Assembly: GCF_030247195.1 (NCBI RefSeq)
Contig: NC_080670.1
Location: 212,958,546-213,022,545, forward strand
DNA: 64,000 nucleotides
Direction: 5' to 3'
Source: Topomyia yanbarensis
Taxonomy: Eukaryota > Arthropoda > Insecta > Diptera > Culicidae
Below are positions 47,630-60,394 of this stretch, in pieces. How positions within the stretch are numbered: the first letter of the stretch is position 1; each line of letters opens with the position of its first letter. The notes beneath the pieces are model-generated. The model was not told the DNA's origin and did no database searches. It was given only the letters and a program-made list of their open reading frames with translations. The position numbers were made by a program, and so were the translations under genes.

Positions 47630-48470
47630 AGGAACCAAGGGATCAAGGGACAAAGAGACCAAAGACCAAGGGACCAAGGACCAAGGGAGCAAGGACCAAG
47701 AGAGCAAGGACCAAGGGAGCAAGGACCGAGGGAGCAAGGACTAAGGGAACAATGACTAAGAGACCAAGCGCCAAGGGACCAAATATCAAGGACCAAGGAC
47801 CAAGGGACCAAGGGACCAAGGGACCAAGGGACCAAGGGACCAAGGGACCAAGGCACCAAGGGACCAAGGCACCAAGGCACCAAGACACCAAGGCACCAAG
47901 GGACCAAGGGACCAAGGGACCAAGGGACCAAGGGACCAAGGGACCAAGGGACCAAGGGACCAAGGAACCAAGGGACCAAGGAACCAAGGGACCAAGGAAC
48001 CAAGGGACCAAGGAACCAAGGGACCAAGGAACCAAGGGACCAAGGGACCAAGGGACCAAGGGACCAAGGGACCAAGGGACCAAGGGACCAAGGGACCAAG
48101 GGACCAAGGGACCAAGGGACCAAGGGACCAAGGGACCAAGGGACCAAGGGACCAAGAACCTATGAACAAAGAATCCATGGACCATCAACCCAAGGACCAA
48201 CGACCAATGGCGAAGGACAAGGGACCAAAAACCCATGGCCAAGGACTAAGGACCAATGGCCAAGGACCAAGAACCCACCCAAGGAACAAAAACATACCCA
48301 AGGACCACAAATCCACCCAAGGACAAAGAACCCACTCAAGAACCCAACCAAGGGACCAAGAACCCAGAACCATTAGACCAAGAACCCAAGGACAAAGAAC
48401 TCAAGAATCAAGAGCCCAAGGACCAAGAACCTATGGATCAAGAATCCTAGGACCAAGAAACCAAGGAAGC
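47630..48470. repeat. 8-bp tandem array (GGGACCAA)n
   Basis: The unit GGGACCAA repeats with few changes from about 47780 to 48150. Degenerate units flank it on both sides (GGAGCAAGGACCAA, AACCCAAGGACAAAG). Alternating GGAACCAA and GGGACCAA units form a 16-bp higher-order repeat at about 47960-48035, and GGCACCAA units cluster at 47850-47895. Because 8 is not a multiple of 3, three units give one octapeptide in all frames, which creates long open frames on both strands with no coding meaning. Confidence 0.95.
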
Positions 48471-48484
48471 AAGCTTCATGTTTC

Positions 48485-48680
48485 TAGTGTCTTGTATCCC
48501 CTGTCCAGTTTTTAATTTCCATTGTTTAGTTCCCAGTTTGAAGTTTCCAGTTCTTAGTTTTCAACTACTAATTTTCAATTTTCGGTTTCTGAATTCTAGT
48601 TCCTAGTTTCCAGTTTCTAGTTTCTAGTTTCTAGTTTCTAGTTTCTAGTTTCCAGTTTCTAGTTTCTAGTTTCCAGTTTC

Positions 48681-48713
<33 letters not shown>

Positions 48714-48729
48714 TCTAGTTTCTAGTTTC

Positions 48730-48769
<40 letters not shown>

Positions 48770-50645
48770 TCTAGTTTCTAGTTTCTAGTTTCTAGTTTCT
48801 AGTTTCTAGTTTCTAGTTTCTAGTTTCTAGTTTCTAGTTTCTAGTTTCTAGTTTCTAGTTTCTAGTTTCTAGTTTCTAGTTTCTAGTTTCTAGTTTCTAG
48901 TTTCTAGTTTCTAGTTTCTAGTTTCTAGTTTCTAGTTTCTAGTTTCTAGTTTCTAGTTTCTAGTTTCTAGTTTCTAGTTTCTAGTTTCTAGTTTCTAGTT
49001 TCTAGTTTCTAGTTTCTAGTTTCTAGTTTCTAGTTTTCTAGTTTCTAGTTTCTAGTTTCTAGTTTCTAGTTTCTAGTTTCTAGTTTCTAGTTTCTAGTTT
49101 CTAGTTTCTAGTTTCTAGTTTCTAGTTTCTAGTTTCTAGTTTCTAGTTTCTAGTTTCTAGTTTCTAGTTTCTAGTTTCTAGTTTCTAGTTTCTAGTTTCT
49201 AGTTTCTAGTTTCTAGTTTCTAGTTTCTAGTTTCTAGTTTCTAGTTTCTAGTTTCTAGTTTCTAGTTTCTAGTTTCTAGTTTCTAGTTTCTAGTTTCTAG
49301 TTCCTAGTTTCTAGTTTCTAGTTTCTAGTTTTAGTTTCTAGTTTCTAGTTTCTAGTTTCTAGTTTCTAGTTTCTAGTTTCTAGTTTCTAGTTTCTAGTTT
49401 CAAGTTTCTAGTTTCTAGTTTCTAGTTTCTAGTTTCTAGTTTCTAGTTTCTAGTTTCTAGTTTCTAGTTTCTAGTTTCTAGTTTCTAGTTTCTAGTTTCT
49501 AGTTTCTAGTTTCAAGTTTCAAGTTTCTAGTTTCTAGTTTCTAGTTTCTAGTTTCTAGTTTCTAGTTTCTAGTTTCTAGTTTCTAGTTTCTAGTTTCTAG
49601 TTTCTAGTTTCTAGTTTCTAGTTTCAAGTTTCTAGTTTCTAGTTTCTAGTTTCTAGTTTCTAGTTTCTAGTTTCTAGTTTCTAGTTTCTAGTTTCTAGTT
49701 TCTAGTTTCTAGTTTCTAGTTTCTAGTTTCTAGTTTCTAGTTTCTAGTTTCTAGTTTCTAGTTTCTTCTAGTTTCTAGTTTCTAGTTTCTAGTTTCTAGT
49801 TTCTAGTTTCTAGTTTCTAGTTTCTAGTTTCTAGTTTCTAGTTTCTAGTTTCTAGTTTCTAGTTCCTAGTTTCTAGTTTCTAGTTTCTAGTTTCTAGTTT
49901 CTAGTTTCTAGTTTCTAGTTTCTAGTTTCTAGTTTCTAGTTTCTAGTTTCTAGTTTCTAGTTTCTAGTTTCAAGTTTCTAGTTTCTAGTTTCTAGTTTCT
50001 AGTTTCTAGTTTCTAGTTTCAAGTTTCAAGTTTCAAGTTTCTAGTTTCTAGTTTCTAGTTTCTAGTTTCTAGTTTCTAGTTTCTAGTTTCTAGTTTCTAG
50101 TTTCTAGTTTCTAGTTTCTAGTTTCTAGTTTCTAGTTTCTAGTTTCTAGTTTCTAGTTTCAAGTTTTCTAGTTTCTTGTTTTTGTTTCTAGTTTCTAGTT
50201 TCTAGTTTCTAGTTTCTAGTTTCTAGTTTCTAGTTTCTAGTTTCTAGTTTCAAGTTTCTAGTTTCTAGTTTCTAGTTTCTAGTTTCTAGTTTCTAGTTTC
50301 TAGTTTCTAGTTTCAAGTTTCTAGTTTCTAGTTTCTAGTTTCTAGTTTCTAGTTTCTAGTTTCTAGTTTCTAGTTTCTAGTTTCTAGTTTCTAGTTTCTA
50401 GTTTCTAGTTTCTAGTTTCTAGTTTCTAGTTTCTAGTTTCTAGTTTCTAGTTTCTAGTTTCTAGTTTCTAGTTTCTAGTTTCTAGTTTCTAGTTTTTAGT
50501 TTCTAGTTTCTAGTTTCTAGTTTCTAGTTTCTAGTTTCTAGTTTCTAGTTTCTAGTTTCTAGTATCTAGTTTCTAGTTTCTAGTTTCTAGTTTCTAGTTT
50601 CTAGTTTCTAGTTTCTAGTTTCTAGTTTCTAGTTTCTAGTTTTTA
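48485..50645. repeat. 7-bp tandem array (TTTCTAG)n
   Basis: About 290 units of TTTCTAG span 2.0 kb, very uniform from about 48780 on. The left edge (48600-48780) alternates with TTTCCAG, and before it lie degenerate TTTCNAG-like units. Scattered TTTCAAG variants and a few phase breaks occur (near 49034, 49330, 49763, 50165-50190). The unit contains the palindrome CTAG. The array has stops in every frame. Confidence 0.97.
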
Positions 50646-50649
50646 TTTT

Positions 50650-52170
50650 GTTTTTTACTTTTAGTTTCAATATTCTAGTATTTCGTTCCATTTTTCATTC
50701 ACAGCTTCTTGTATGCTGTGCATATGCTTTATAAAATGTTCACTGTTCACAGTGGAATTGTTTCAAAAAAGCCAAACAACTACAAAAAATGTTTCAGTGA
50801 CCTAAATCTGCCGCTTGAACCAGTAACTAACAAGCATTGAAGATGGGATACGCTTTGTAAAATGTACCATAAGTAAAACGACTAACAACAGCATAAAACG
50901 ATCACGACGATGGCAAGCCAACACTTTCCTTCGCTATGCAAAATTATTTACACGCTAATTCCAAAAAAGAAACAAGTTTTTAAACAAACGTATTTCAGAC
51001 CTACCAATTTTCAAAATTTTCGCTCTTCCCATTGATGCCTAAAAACGAACCTAAAAATAATCACACAATACACTTAGTAATCAAGAACAAAAATGCTTGA
51101 ATCGATTCAAATTCGAATTTAGCGTGTACGTTGGTTGGAAGTACGTACAGAACCGTATTGTTTTTGTCCCGTAGAAATTATTTAATAAATTCTATTCTCC
51201 GCCAGTTATCTGACTCGGGGATGGTTCTGTTTACGCGCAGCTTCCTAACGCGGGGTTTACACGTTGTAGAACAAGAAATATTAAACTTTATTGAAATTGA
51301 ATTCCGGTTTCCGCATAAAAGCAAACGATTATAATCTACAACCAAGCATAATTCTTCCCGACATATTTCCCCCGGAAGAAAGAGGACCGCATGCAGGGGC
51401 TGTATCCCGCGCGTACTCTGGAATACTGTGAAACGCCCCAAACTCTCTATCTCACTTGAATGAGAAAAACACTTAAATCTTTTTCTTGTTTTTCCTCCTC
51501 CTCCAGGTCGCATCCCCGGAAGAGCACTTTGCCTTCTATACACGACGACGAACGACAAACGGTGGCCACATTTTCCACGCTTGTTATTTTCCATCGCCTC
51601 CTACGATTCTGCTAGCTCATGGCCGCCTCCCCCGGTTTTCCCTTTGACCGCGTTTTATTCAGCGATTGCCACCTCTCCCCCTAGCGCAAAAAACTCAAAC
51701 CCATCATTATCGAACACAATTGACTGTACCAAAGTGTAGGAAAGTGTACTTTTCCTACTTCTGTTCGTCCGTGGAGAGCCCGAAAACAAGCCAAAGCAGA
51801 ACCGTTTAAAAGTATCCGACCGTTGTTCCGTTTGTAAGAAGATTGTTATCAGGAAGCCTCTTCATCCTACCTCCGCTCCCGCGCCACCCCGTTCGTTCAA
51901 GGACTTCCGTTTTCCGCTACCGCCGCTGCTGCCCGGTTGGTGGTGAAAAGTGATCATCATTAGACCCGGCTTAGGAAAGTCAATGGCATAAGTGAGGAGA
52001 ATTTAATGGCGGCCGTAATCGAGATAACGGAGCAGAGAATGGGAATTCCCTTGAGAAGCTGCCTGCAGGCTTCCATCGTTTTTTGGGAGTTTTTTTTATT
52101 GCTACTTTCGAGGAAAGTTTTATTTTGATTTTGATATTTGATTGATTTTTCTGGTTCTCTTTTTCGAAAA
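50650..52170. other. Non-coding stretch between two tandem arrays
   Basis: A 138-codon minus-strand frame (51178-51594) has no recognised domain. No gene is claimed. Confidence 0.42.
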
Positions 52171-52179
52171 TTGCGTTCC

Positions 52180-54120
52180 TTGCGATTTTTATTATATCAA
52201 TTCTGTTTCATTCCGTTCCATGCTTTTCCTTTTTTCTGTTTCATTCAGTTTTTATTGTTCATTCTGTTTTTTTCGGTTCCATTGTGTTCTATTTTGTTCC
52301 ATCATATTCCAACCTGGTCCATTCTGCTACATTCTATCCCATTATGTTCCATTCTGTTTTGTTCTGGTCCATTCAGTTCTGTTCTGATTCTATTCTGTTC
52401 CATTTTGTTCTAACCCGCACAATTCTGTTACGTTTTGTTTCAGTCTGTTCCGGTCTGTTATATCATGTTTCATTCTGTTCTATTCAGTTCCAATCTGTTC
52501 CATTTTTATGCAAAATGTTCCATACTGTTCCGTTCTGTTTCATTTTGCTTCACTCTGTTTCATTCGGTTCCATTCTGTTAAATTTTGTTTGAGATTGTTC
52601 CATTCTGTCTCAACCTGTTCCATCCTATTCCATTCTGTTCTTCTCTGCTTTATTATGCTCCTTTCTGTTTCATTCCAGTCCATTTAGCTAAGTTCTTTTT
52701 CATTCTGTTTAGCTCAGTTCTGTTCTGGATTTATTCTGTTACATTTTGTTTCAGAAATTCTGTCCTATTGCTTCATTCTATTCCATACTGTTTCATACTG
52801 TTTCATTCTGTTTCATTTTGCCTTATTCTGTTCCATTCTATCCCAACCTGTTCCATCCTATTCCATTCTGTTCTATTCTATTTCATTCATCACTTCCGTT
52901 CTGTTTTGTTCTGTTTCTATTCTGTTCGATTTTTTCAGACTGTTCCATTTTGTTCATTTTTGCATCCTCCTCTTTCATTTATTTACATTCTGCTTCTGTC
53001 TTTTCCGGTATGTTACATCCTGTTCCATTCTGTCCTATTTGGTTCCAATCTGTTCTATTTTGTTGCAGAATGATTCACTTTCCATTTTATTCCGTCCTGT
53101 TCCATTTGGTTCTGAACTTTTCCATTTTGTTGTAGGCTGTTCCATTCTATAACATTCTGTTCCAAATTCTGTTCCATTTATTTAGCTAAATTTCCTATTT
53201 TTTCTAAATTTTATTCCATTTTATTGGGATTTTACACTTCAAGCTTTACAACTTTTTCCATCAGCAGCGTCTAATTAATTTCGTTTCATTTCCATTTTTG
53301 CAGACGATCAGCGGTAAATTTCACTTCTGTTCCATTCCTTTTCACGCTTTTCCATTTTTTGCCTTGTTGTTTCATTCGGTTCCATTGTGTTGCATACTGT
53401 TCCGTTCTGTTTTATTCTGGTCCATTCAGCTTCGTTCTATTTCATTCTGTTCTATTTTGTTTAAGACTGTTACATTTTGTTCCACCTTGCACCATTCTGT
53501 TACATTTTGTTTCAGTCTGTTCCGATCTGTTATATCCAGTTTCATTATGTTCTATTCAGTTCCAATCTGTTCAATTTTGATGCATAATGTTCCATACTGT
53601 TTCCTACTGTTCCGTTTTGTTTCACTTCGCTTCACTATGGTCCATTCGGTTCCATTTTATTCGATTTTGTTTGAAACTGTTCCATTCTGTCCCAACCTGT
53701 TCCATCCTACTCCATTCTGTTGTTCTTTGTTTTATTCTGGTTCATTCTGGTCCATTCAGTTCCGTTGTTCTGTTATGGTGCACCTTCGTGTTCCAGTCGG
53801 TTCCATTCCGTTTTTTAGTCTGTTCCGGTATGTAGTTCACTGTTCCAATTTGGTTCCAATCTGTTCCATTTTGTTGCAGAATATTTCCTTCTATTCCATT
53901 ATGTTCTGTTCTGTTCTATCCTGTTCCATTCGGTTCAAGACTGTTCCATTTTGTTGTAAACTGTTCCATTCTATTCTACATTCTGTTTCATTCTGTTCCA
54001 ATGATTTAAAATCTTTTTTTGAAATTTTGTTTCATTTTATTAGGATTTTACAGTTTTTTCCATTAGCAGCATATAATTCATTTCGTTTCATTCCCATTTT
54101 AGTAGACGATCAGCGACGAA
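52180..54120. repeat. Degenerate 10-bp tandem array (TTCCATTCTG)n in a larger duplication
   Basis: Units of TTCCATTCTG or TTCATTCTGT type repeat for 1.9 kb, much more diverged than the neighbouring arrays. A larger duplication is visible: words such as CAACCTGTTCCATCCTA occur near 52610 and 53692, and the non-repeat end GCAG-CGATCAGCG-type block (CAGACGATCAGCG, near 53303) recurs as AGTAGACGATCAGCG near 54102. Period 10 gives a repeated decapeptide in all frames, so the Phe/Ser/Cys-rich open frames (up to 279 codons) are artefacts. Confidence 0.9.
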
Positions 54121-57100
54121 TTCCCTTCTTCCCATGAACCTTCCGACGACGCTGAACGAAGACTAATTGGTTGCTAGAGTAAGTCACTGCGCCACCAAAA
54201 ATTAGCACTTCCTGTGATCTATCTCTCTATCTCTTTCACCCAAACCCACACACACACACTGAAACACATCTCAGCCACCTCCACTTGACTGAGTGACTGC
54301 GGCGCGTGATGGTTCAAAAATCCCATCATCATCGTTCCCCACACCCATCAACCCGAGATCTAAAAATTAATTGCATAAATATTTCATGAAGCATGATTTC
54401 AAAGCAAACTTTTAAAGTTCTACTCCACGATTTCACTGCAGCGAAAGCGTCGGAGCTTGAAACATCTTCGCCGGGGATTACGCTGGGAAGGATCGGACTA
54501 GCAAGAAAGGAACACACCGTGATGGAATTGGATGGGAAATTATATTTCCATTAATCCCCAGGCCGACTCCGACTGTTAGAGTCAGTTCCGAGGTGTTTTT
54601 TTTTTTCGTTTGAACCATTTTTTTTACTTTGAAAAGGTAGGCGAAAAACTACCGCCACTAAATTGAACACGTGACGAGCATCGACGGGCAGGAGCCAATC
54701 TGTTGCGGAAATATTGACACCGGAAATATTTCCCCCCCCCCCCCCCCCGGGCTTGATGAAAAAGGAACGGGGACTGGGTATGTGTCAGTCAAGCGAATCA
54801 TTACTATCATTTAGTTTGCACTTTAATGTTGCTTTCCAGCGCGGAAAGATTTTCGATATTTGCAGAAAGTTGGAGCGACAGCAAGTGCAAGTGGATGCAG
54901 GAAGGGGTGGCAAATGCCACACAGTTTTCTTTCCGCTCGGTTTCACTTGGCGAAAGGACTGCGAACTGTGCAAGAGAAGCTCGGGTGCATCTTCCCGTTT
55001 TTTTTTCTTTTTTCGTTTCATTTCTCAGTTTTTTTGTTGAGGGCACTTTTTGCAACCGGGGAAAACGAGCACCCTCCGAAATGACATCTGGCGGTTGACA
55101 GGCGAAGTGTACATTCTTGTCACTTTCTCCACGGTAAAGTGAAGTGGTAACAATAAACGGGTGTCGTGGAAATTGCTATCTTGTGGCAAATGGCTTTCGG
55201 AAGTATCTATCTGGAATAGAAAAATTGTAGTTAATAAATGTGTCTCTGACTTACCATTTCGACCTTCCATGTTTATATTTGTTACAAAACATCCTGATGG
55301 GTCCAATTTCGCACAGTCACAACGGGGTCACAAAACTCCCTGCTAGGTGAATGTCGTATGCCAGTGCCAATAATGGCCTTACCAGCAAGACATTTCTTCC
55401 CTTCCGGGCCGCGAGACTCGGAATGGGGAAAAATACTCCAACGGCAGCAGTGTGAAATCCATGTCAGCTACCCGCTGTTTGCACGTCTGTCGATGGATGC
55501 ACTTTTGTGGATTGCGAAACGAAGCTGGTTTTACAGGCCGATGTCATCGTAAATTGAAATGCCATGACTGCCATAACATTGTGGAGTGCCTTGCTGCTAT
55601 ACGCTTTCAAAACAGAGCAAAAAAAAAATCCTCACCATTTGAGTCAAACGAAACGAGTTGCAAATTGTGAAACTGTCCTCCGATTCCACTACTGCTGCTG
55701 CTTCTGCTACCAGCAGCCGATTGACTGTGATGGTGAGAGTGAGAGAGATAGACACAGACAGACAGTTCACAATGCTGTTCTTAATTCAATCAAAAGTAAT
55801 GAAATTGCAATATGTCATCACAGCTCACATTTTTCGATTTTTTTGATATGTTTTGCTGGAAATTTGGGACACACTGTCACTCGGTGACAACACTACGGAA
55901 TGATACTGGTGCGGCAGCAATAAACTCAAACGTGGCAGGCTATGACGCGTTTGGGTTAGGGACTGTCAAATGAAAGAGCTTCCTTTTTCGCCAACCAGCC
56001 TGCTGCGCGAAAATAAATGTACAGTGTTTTTAAACTTCAAATGCGATCACATGGTAGATTACACGTACGCAAATCGGCTTACCAAATTAGGAATTGAGTT
56101 TTGATTTCATTCGATTGGTTGGATTTGCTCGCGGGTTCAACAAGAAAAATCCATTAGACGTGTATCAGTTGTTTTTTTTTCTTTCTGTCTTCCCGAGGTA
56201 TCATTGACTAATTAAAAATTATGTAAATGCATTCAAAAATTACTCAAATTTTAATTCCATCTGGCGGCAGAGATATATCCCATCTCAGTTTCTCTACGAA
56301 CAGAGGAAATCCGTTCGCCGAAAGACGAAACCAGCCGTCGCTCATCATCCCTGGAAAAGAATTCCGCCGCACCAAATCCAGCCAGGAATAGCTTCATCCG
56401 CATAGTTCCCGTTCTCAGCAGCTCCCTCTGTTGTTGGCTGAGCAAAACAACGCTTTCGTGTGATTGTTTCGCATCATAATCTTCCGCTGGGAAAGGTTGC
56501 CCACCGTTCTTTCACCCATCCACAGCCGCTTTCTGGAATCAGATGAATCCGAGCGTAAAAGTAGCATCCTTCCTTTCTCCTGTGTCGGCGGCGTTCCACC
56601 GATTATTATTTGTTCGTTTATTATATATTAATTTTATATTTTCATTAGCATCTTCTCCTCTCGGAACTGGATTTGCACTAGGATCTTCCAACTGCGCTAG
56701 TCGAAAACTGAACGTAACCTCGCGATGGTTGTTGAACAATGGCCTTTGCTTCGCTGAAACATGCAAAGCATTCGGGATCGGCGAAAGTATTGTGCTTCTC
56801 GATTCATTCGTCGAAAATTTGGCCGAAAAATCTATAAAAGATTTTGACAGTTAGTCGAGGAACGTTTTAAATTCGAAAATCATCTTCCTCCAAACTTTGC
56901 AAAAAAAGCCTACTGTGATTTCTAATTTTGATATCATGGTAGATCATTTTCATGGTAAGCCACAATATTCAAACTACACTGAACGAATAATCTATGGCTC
57001 ACTCTTGCGCCAGCTTTTCCACTGATGCCGGGAGGACCAGGAAGTGATTTGTTGTTATAAGACGCCTGCTAGGATACGTACACATAATGGGAGCATAAAT

Positions 57101-57790
57101 ACACATCAGCGTGGCAAGTATCGTTCTCGCGTCTATATAAATAGTCTCCGTAAGCAACAACTTGTGAATGGTTTCGGCCGATTAGGTTATAGAAGAAAAA
57201 CGTTGAACATATTTCCGGACTGATTTTTGGGGCGAATAATCTATTGTAGGCAGCTAACAAAATTGAGCCGTTCTAGGCAGACGTGACACCGTCGGAAAGG
57301 TGCTCACCAAAGTGACATTATTACATCATCAAATTCATATTTTTCCCTAACCTCGATTTTCTTCCAACGAAAAGGCAAATATTTAAATCAATATTTTATT
57401 CCATCACAGAGGGAAATTGTTGCCCTAACAAATCTGCCATTCGGAATCGTGACTGGAATGCCAGCGTAGCTACCGTTTTTTTCTAACAGGCGGGGCTAAA
57501 ATTTCTCGATGTCATTGCGAGCGAGGCGAGACGAGGCGCGCCTGTTGTCTGTTTGTCGGGCGAACTTTCGATGGAAGGCGGAAGGAATTTTATTTGAATT
57601 TACGTTATATTTTGTTGCAATTTTGCATCGTGAGCTAGAGAAGGAAAAATCATTATTTTTTTTCTCTTCCGAAGCAGGTGAGATGGAGAAATTTGCGAAC
57701 ACTGTTTCCGATTAGCCGATTGATCCAAGGTGGCTATGCCAAATTGCCAATATGCCAGCACAAAAAACAACAATAGCGACAGTCTTTATA
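54121..57790. other. Long non-coding stretch
   Basis: A run of 17 Cs lies at 54732-54748, a CA run near 54248, and a GAGA run near 55735. Frames of 70-108 codons at 54714-55106, 55564-55887 and 56543-56854 have no recognised domain. No gene is claimed. Confidence 0.45.
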
Positions 57791-57799
57791 ACAAAAAAC

Positions 57800-58195
57800 C
57801 TGTTTCAAATTTCCTAGCGGTGCATCGGATCCGCGTGGGACTTGCGTTTTACCGTCGAAAGTGCCGGCCCGTGATAGCTCACGAAGGATTCAAGAAACGA
57901 TCCAAAGTTATTTCGCCACCGTCGCTAAGGAGGTTCCAACAAATGATCCTTGCTCATTTCCCTAGCTAAAAGCCAAGGACCACTGTCGGCACAACAAACA
58001 AAACGATGAAGTTGAAGGCGGCCGTTGGTATTCTGACTGATTGGACGGAACCAGCTTTCAGCCGCCACTAGCAGCAACAAATCAACGGGTGCGAGTGGAG
58101 GAGAAAGCCAGGGAATAAAACGGTAAAAGTTAAAAATTATTTGTTTATTCACAATGAGAAATTCTGGTAGCAGCGCCTATGCCGCCCTGTCACCT
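57800..58195 (+). repeat. Retroelement-like repeat family A, copy 3 (partial)
   Basis: It shares ordered blocks with 23340-25560: CGTCGCTAAGGAGGTTCCAA (57922-57941), then CTAGCTAAAAGCCAAGGACC, GCAGCAACAAATC and, near its end, GCCGCCCTGTCACCTAG. The upstream half of the family is missing or too diverged. A LINE reverse-transcriptase relic starts about 150 bp downstream. Confidence 0.62.
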
Positions 58196-58329
58196 AGAGT
58201 CTGTCGGAGAGATATTTTGGTCTAAGTAGGTATAAGGTGCATGCATTATTACGTGAAAATGCGACCTTGTGTGCAAAATCTGATTAGGCCATTAAATTCA
58301 ATTGTAAATAACTAATTACTTGATTTTTG

Positions 58330-58680
58330 GCTAGGTTCCAACTTATGCGATAGAGTCCTACGTTTGCAGCTTAGCCCTTGTGTCTCTTCTCAGTTTAATC
58401 TGAAATCTGAAGTCCCACAGGGCAGCAACATGGAGCCCCTACTGTTTGTGTTTGCGATGCTACTTCTGAATAGATTCTATAGCTAGTGTCCTAGAAATTG
58501 GCTCATTGTTATCATCGTTAAATTTCAGCTTATAACTTTCCTTCGTCAATACGATAGTTTACGACTGGCGAATTGAAGGCTCAACGGAGTTGATCATGTC
58601 AGCGATCTGGGCGTCTTGGTAAATTCTAAGCTAACCTTCTATATGCATCGCTCGAACTCAACTTGACAACTCGGTTCTAT
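58330..58680 (+). pseudogene. LINE reverse-transcriptase relic
   Basis: The frame gives EVPQGSNMEPLLFVF (58408-58452), the conserved VPQGS-LGPLLF block of LINE reverse transcriptases. After a deletion that removes the YADD block it gives VDHVSDLGVLVNSKLTF (58585-58640), the block that follows the catalytic core in Jockey-type elements. Frame changes and the missing core show it is dead. Confidence 0.8.
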
Positions 58681-58699
58681 TTCTAAATTCAGTCCAGAA

Positions 58700-60394
58700 T
58701 TTAAGGATCCGTACTGTTCATATACTGTTCGTACACCCACTACCCAATGTCTGATTTGAGGTCAAATATTACACTTTTATAATAAAAATAAAATAATGCT
58801 TAATAGCAAACATATACTTATTTTGCTTTAAAGGCAAAGATCTGCGAAGCTAGTGGTTCTTGGAAGGACTCCCTGTCAGAATCACTCACTACAATTGCAG
58901 ACGAAACGGGAAATCTCTAAAACACGGCCAATTGTAGCGAGATGTAATTTTGATTATGGTATTGACTATACGGTTCAGATGTGGGGAAGTTTCATGATCA
59001 CCCGAACGTGACCGGATTTGTATTGAGCTTGAACTTGAGCGACCAACCCTGGTTGCTGCTCCGTTATTGATCGGGGCTAGCTGTAATTGCACAGAGATGA
59101 TAATACCTGGGAATAACAAATCATTCTTTAATGTGCAATTCTTGGTAACCCCAAGTTGTTCATTGATAAAAACCGGCGCCGGCCAGGCCCGAAAGTACTT
59201 CGCGGCAGAAAAGGGTAGGAATGTTAGTCCGACACTTGATCTTAGAAGACTCAGGGCGGCTAGTCACCAGGAACTCATTAGATGCTTAAAATACGTTTTG
59301 GAAATATAATAATGCAAATAACGATAAAAAGGCTGGAAATATACCTACATAAAATATTATTTTTACAGAATACAAACTAAGAAAAGGAAAAGCAACAACA
59401 AATTTCGAACAGGAAAAAATACGAGTGAAAGATAGCAGTTTAAAACTAACAAACATAAATTGTTTTCGCGACTAGGATATGAAAAATAATTTGAGCGGTA
59501 CAATATAAGCATTAACTGCAGTGAAAACCTTTTGTACGACGGACACATTAGCAATTTGACGGACGCATACTTCCTTATTACCCCAACTACTAGAAAGTGA
59601 AGCAAGTGGGCATATTACGAATTGATAAGAAGAATGTTCAGAATTAATTTACTAATTTAATACGAAAAATTAGAAAATCTTAAAGATGCAGGAAATGAAG
59701 TGGAGAGTCCTGTTTTCGTCACTTCTTTCGATATGGAAGCAAGAAAACTAATTTACTAATTAAAAACAACAATGTGCAGAAAATTAGAAAGAAATATTCT
59801 CAATCATTCCACTCAGACAAGACCATGCGTATTCCCTACGCACACTAAATTCCCAGTGGATTAGCGCCGTAGTTGCTCAAATAAACACTAAACAAACAAA
59901 GAAATTAGTTTGCCCAGTCCAAAAAAATGTCGGCTAGTTTGGCATCATCGGCGGATACGTGTTCCGTTACAAAGCTATCAAACCAACGAACGTTTTTTAA
60001 ATTACATATGACAAAATATGTGCAATTTTGAAAATAATAAAATGAAAACTACTACTTATTTGTAATAAAATAAGAACGGAAAAAATAGTTGCCCAATTAA
60101 GGTAGTTTATTTTCAAAGATAGCACTGTTGATGAATCAACTAATAAAAATAGATAAGGGACGCGGACGAAAATAGCTGACCAGTGCCAGCGTTTGTGACA
60201 GGATTTGTATTATTAAGAAGGTATCGAGCGTTTGTATGTTATTGTGCGCGTTCCTTTTATCGTTTTTATCGCGTGGGCATTTATATGTACGCTAGTGGGT
60301 ATTTCATATGAGCTTTGTCCGGTCAAAAAGCTGACAAAATCGTGACAGACGCAAACGGGAGCTGATAAAATCGGGTTTTCATTATATGAGCGTA
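58700..60394. other. Non-coding stretch
   Basis: No recognised motif; AT-rich for most of its length. The frames at 59067-59309 and 59363-59605 are not supported. Confidence 0.42.

Noticed and set aside
47518..48242. Long open frames of 130-209 codons on both strands with Gly-Pro-Arg-Asp-Gln or Leu-Val-Pro-Trp-Ser repeats
   Set aside because: They arise mechanically from the 8-bp unit, which has no stop in any frame; overlapping frames on both strands are all equally open.
48600..50645. Telomere-like heptamer array
   Set aside because: TTTCTAG is not a known telomeric unit, the array is internal and other sequence continues on both sides.
51178..51594. 138-codon minus-strand open frame
   Set aside because: No recognised motif or signal, no supporting splice sites, and it is isolated between tandem arrays.
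52138..54137. Open frames of up to 279 codons rich in Phe, His, Ser, Val, Cys
   Set aside because: Translation of the degenerate 10-bp array gives the same decapeptide pattern in all three frames; several overlapping frames are open at once.
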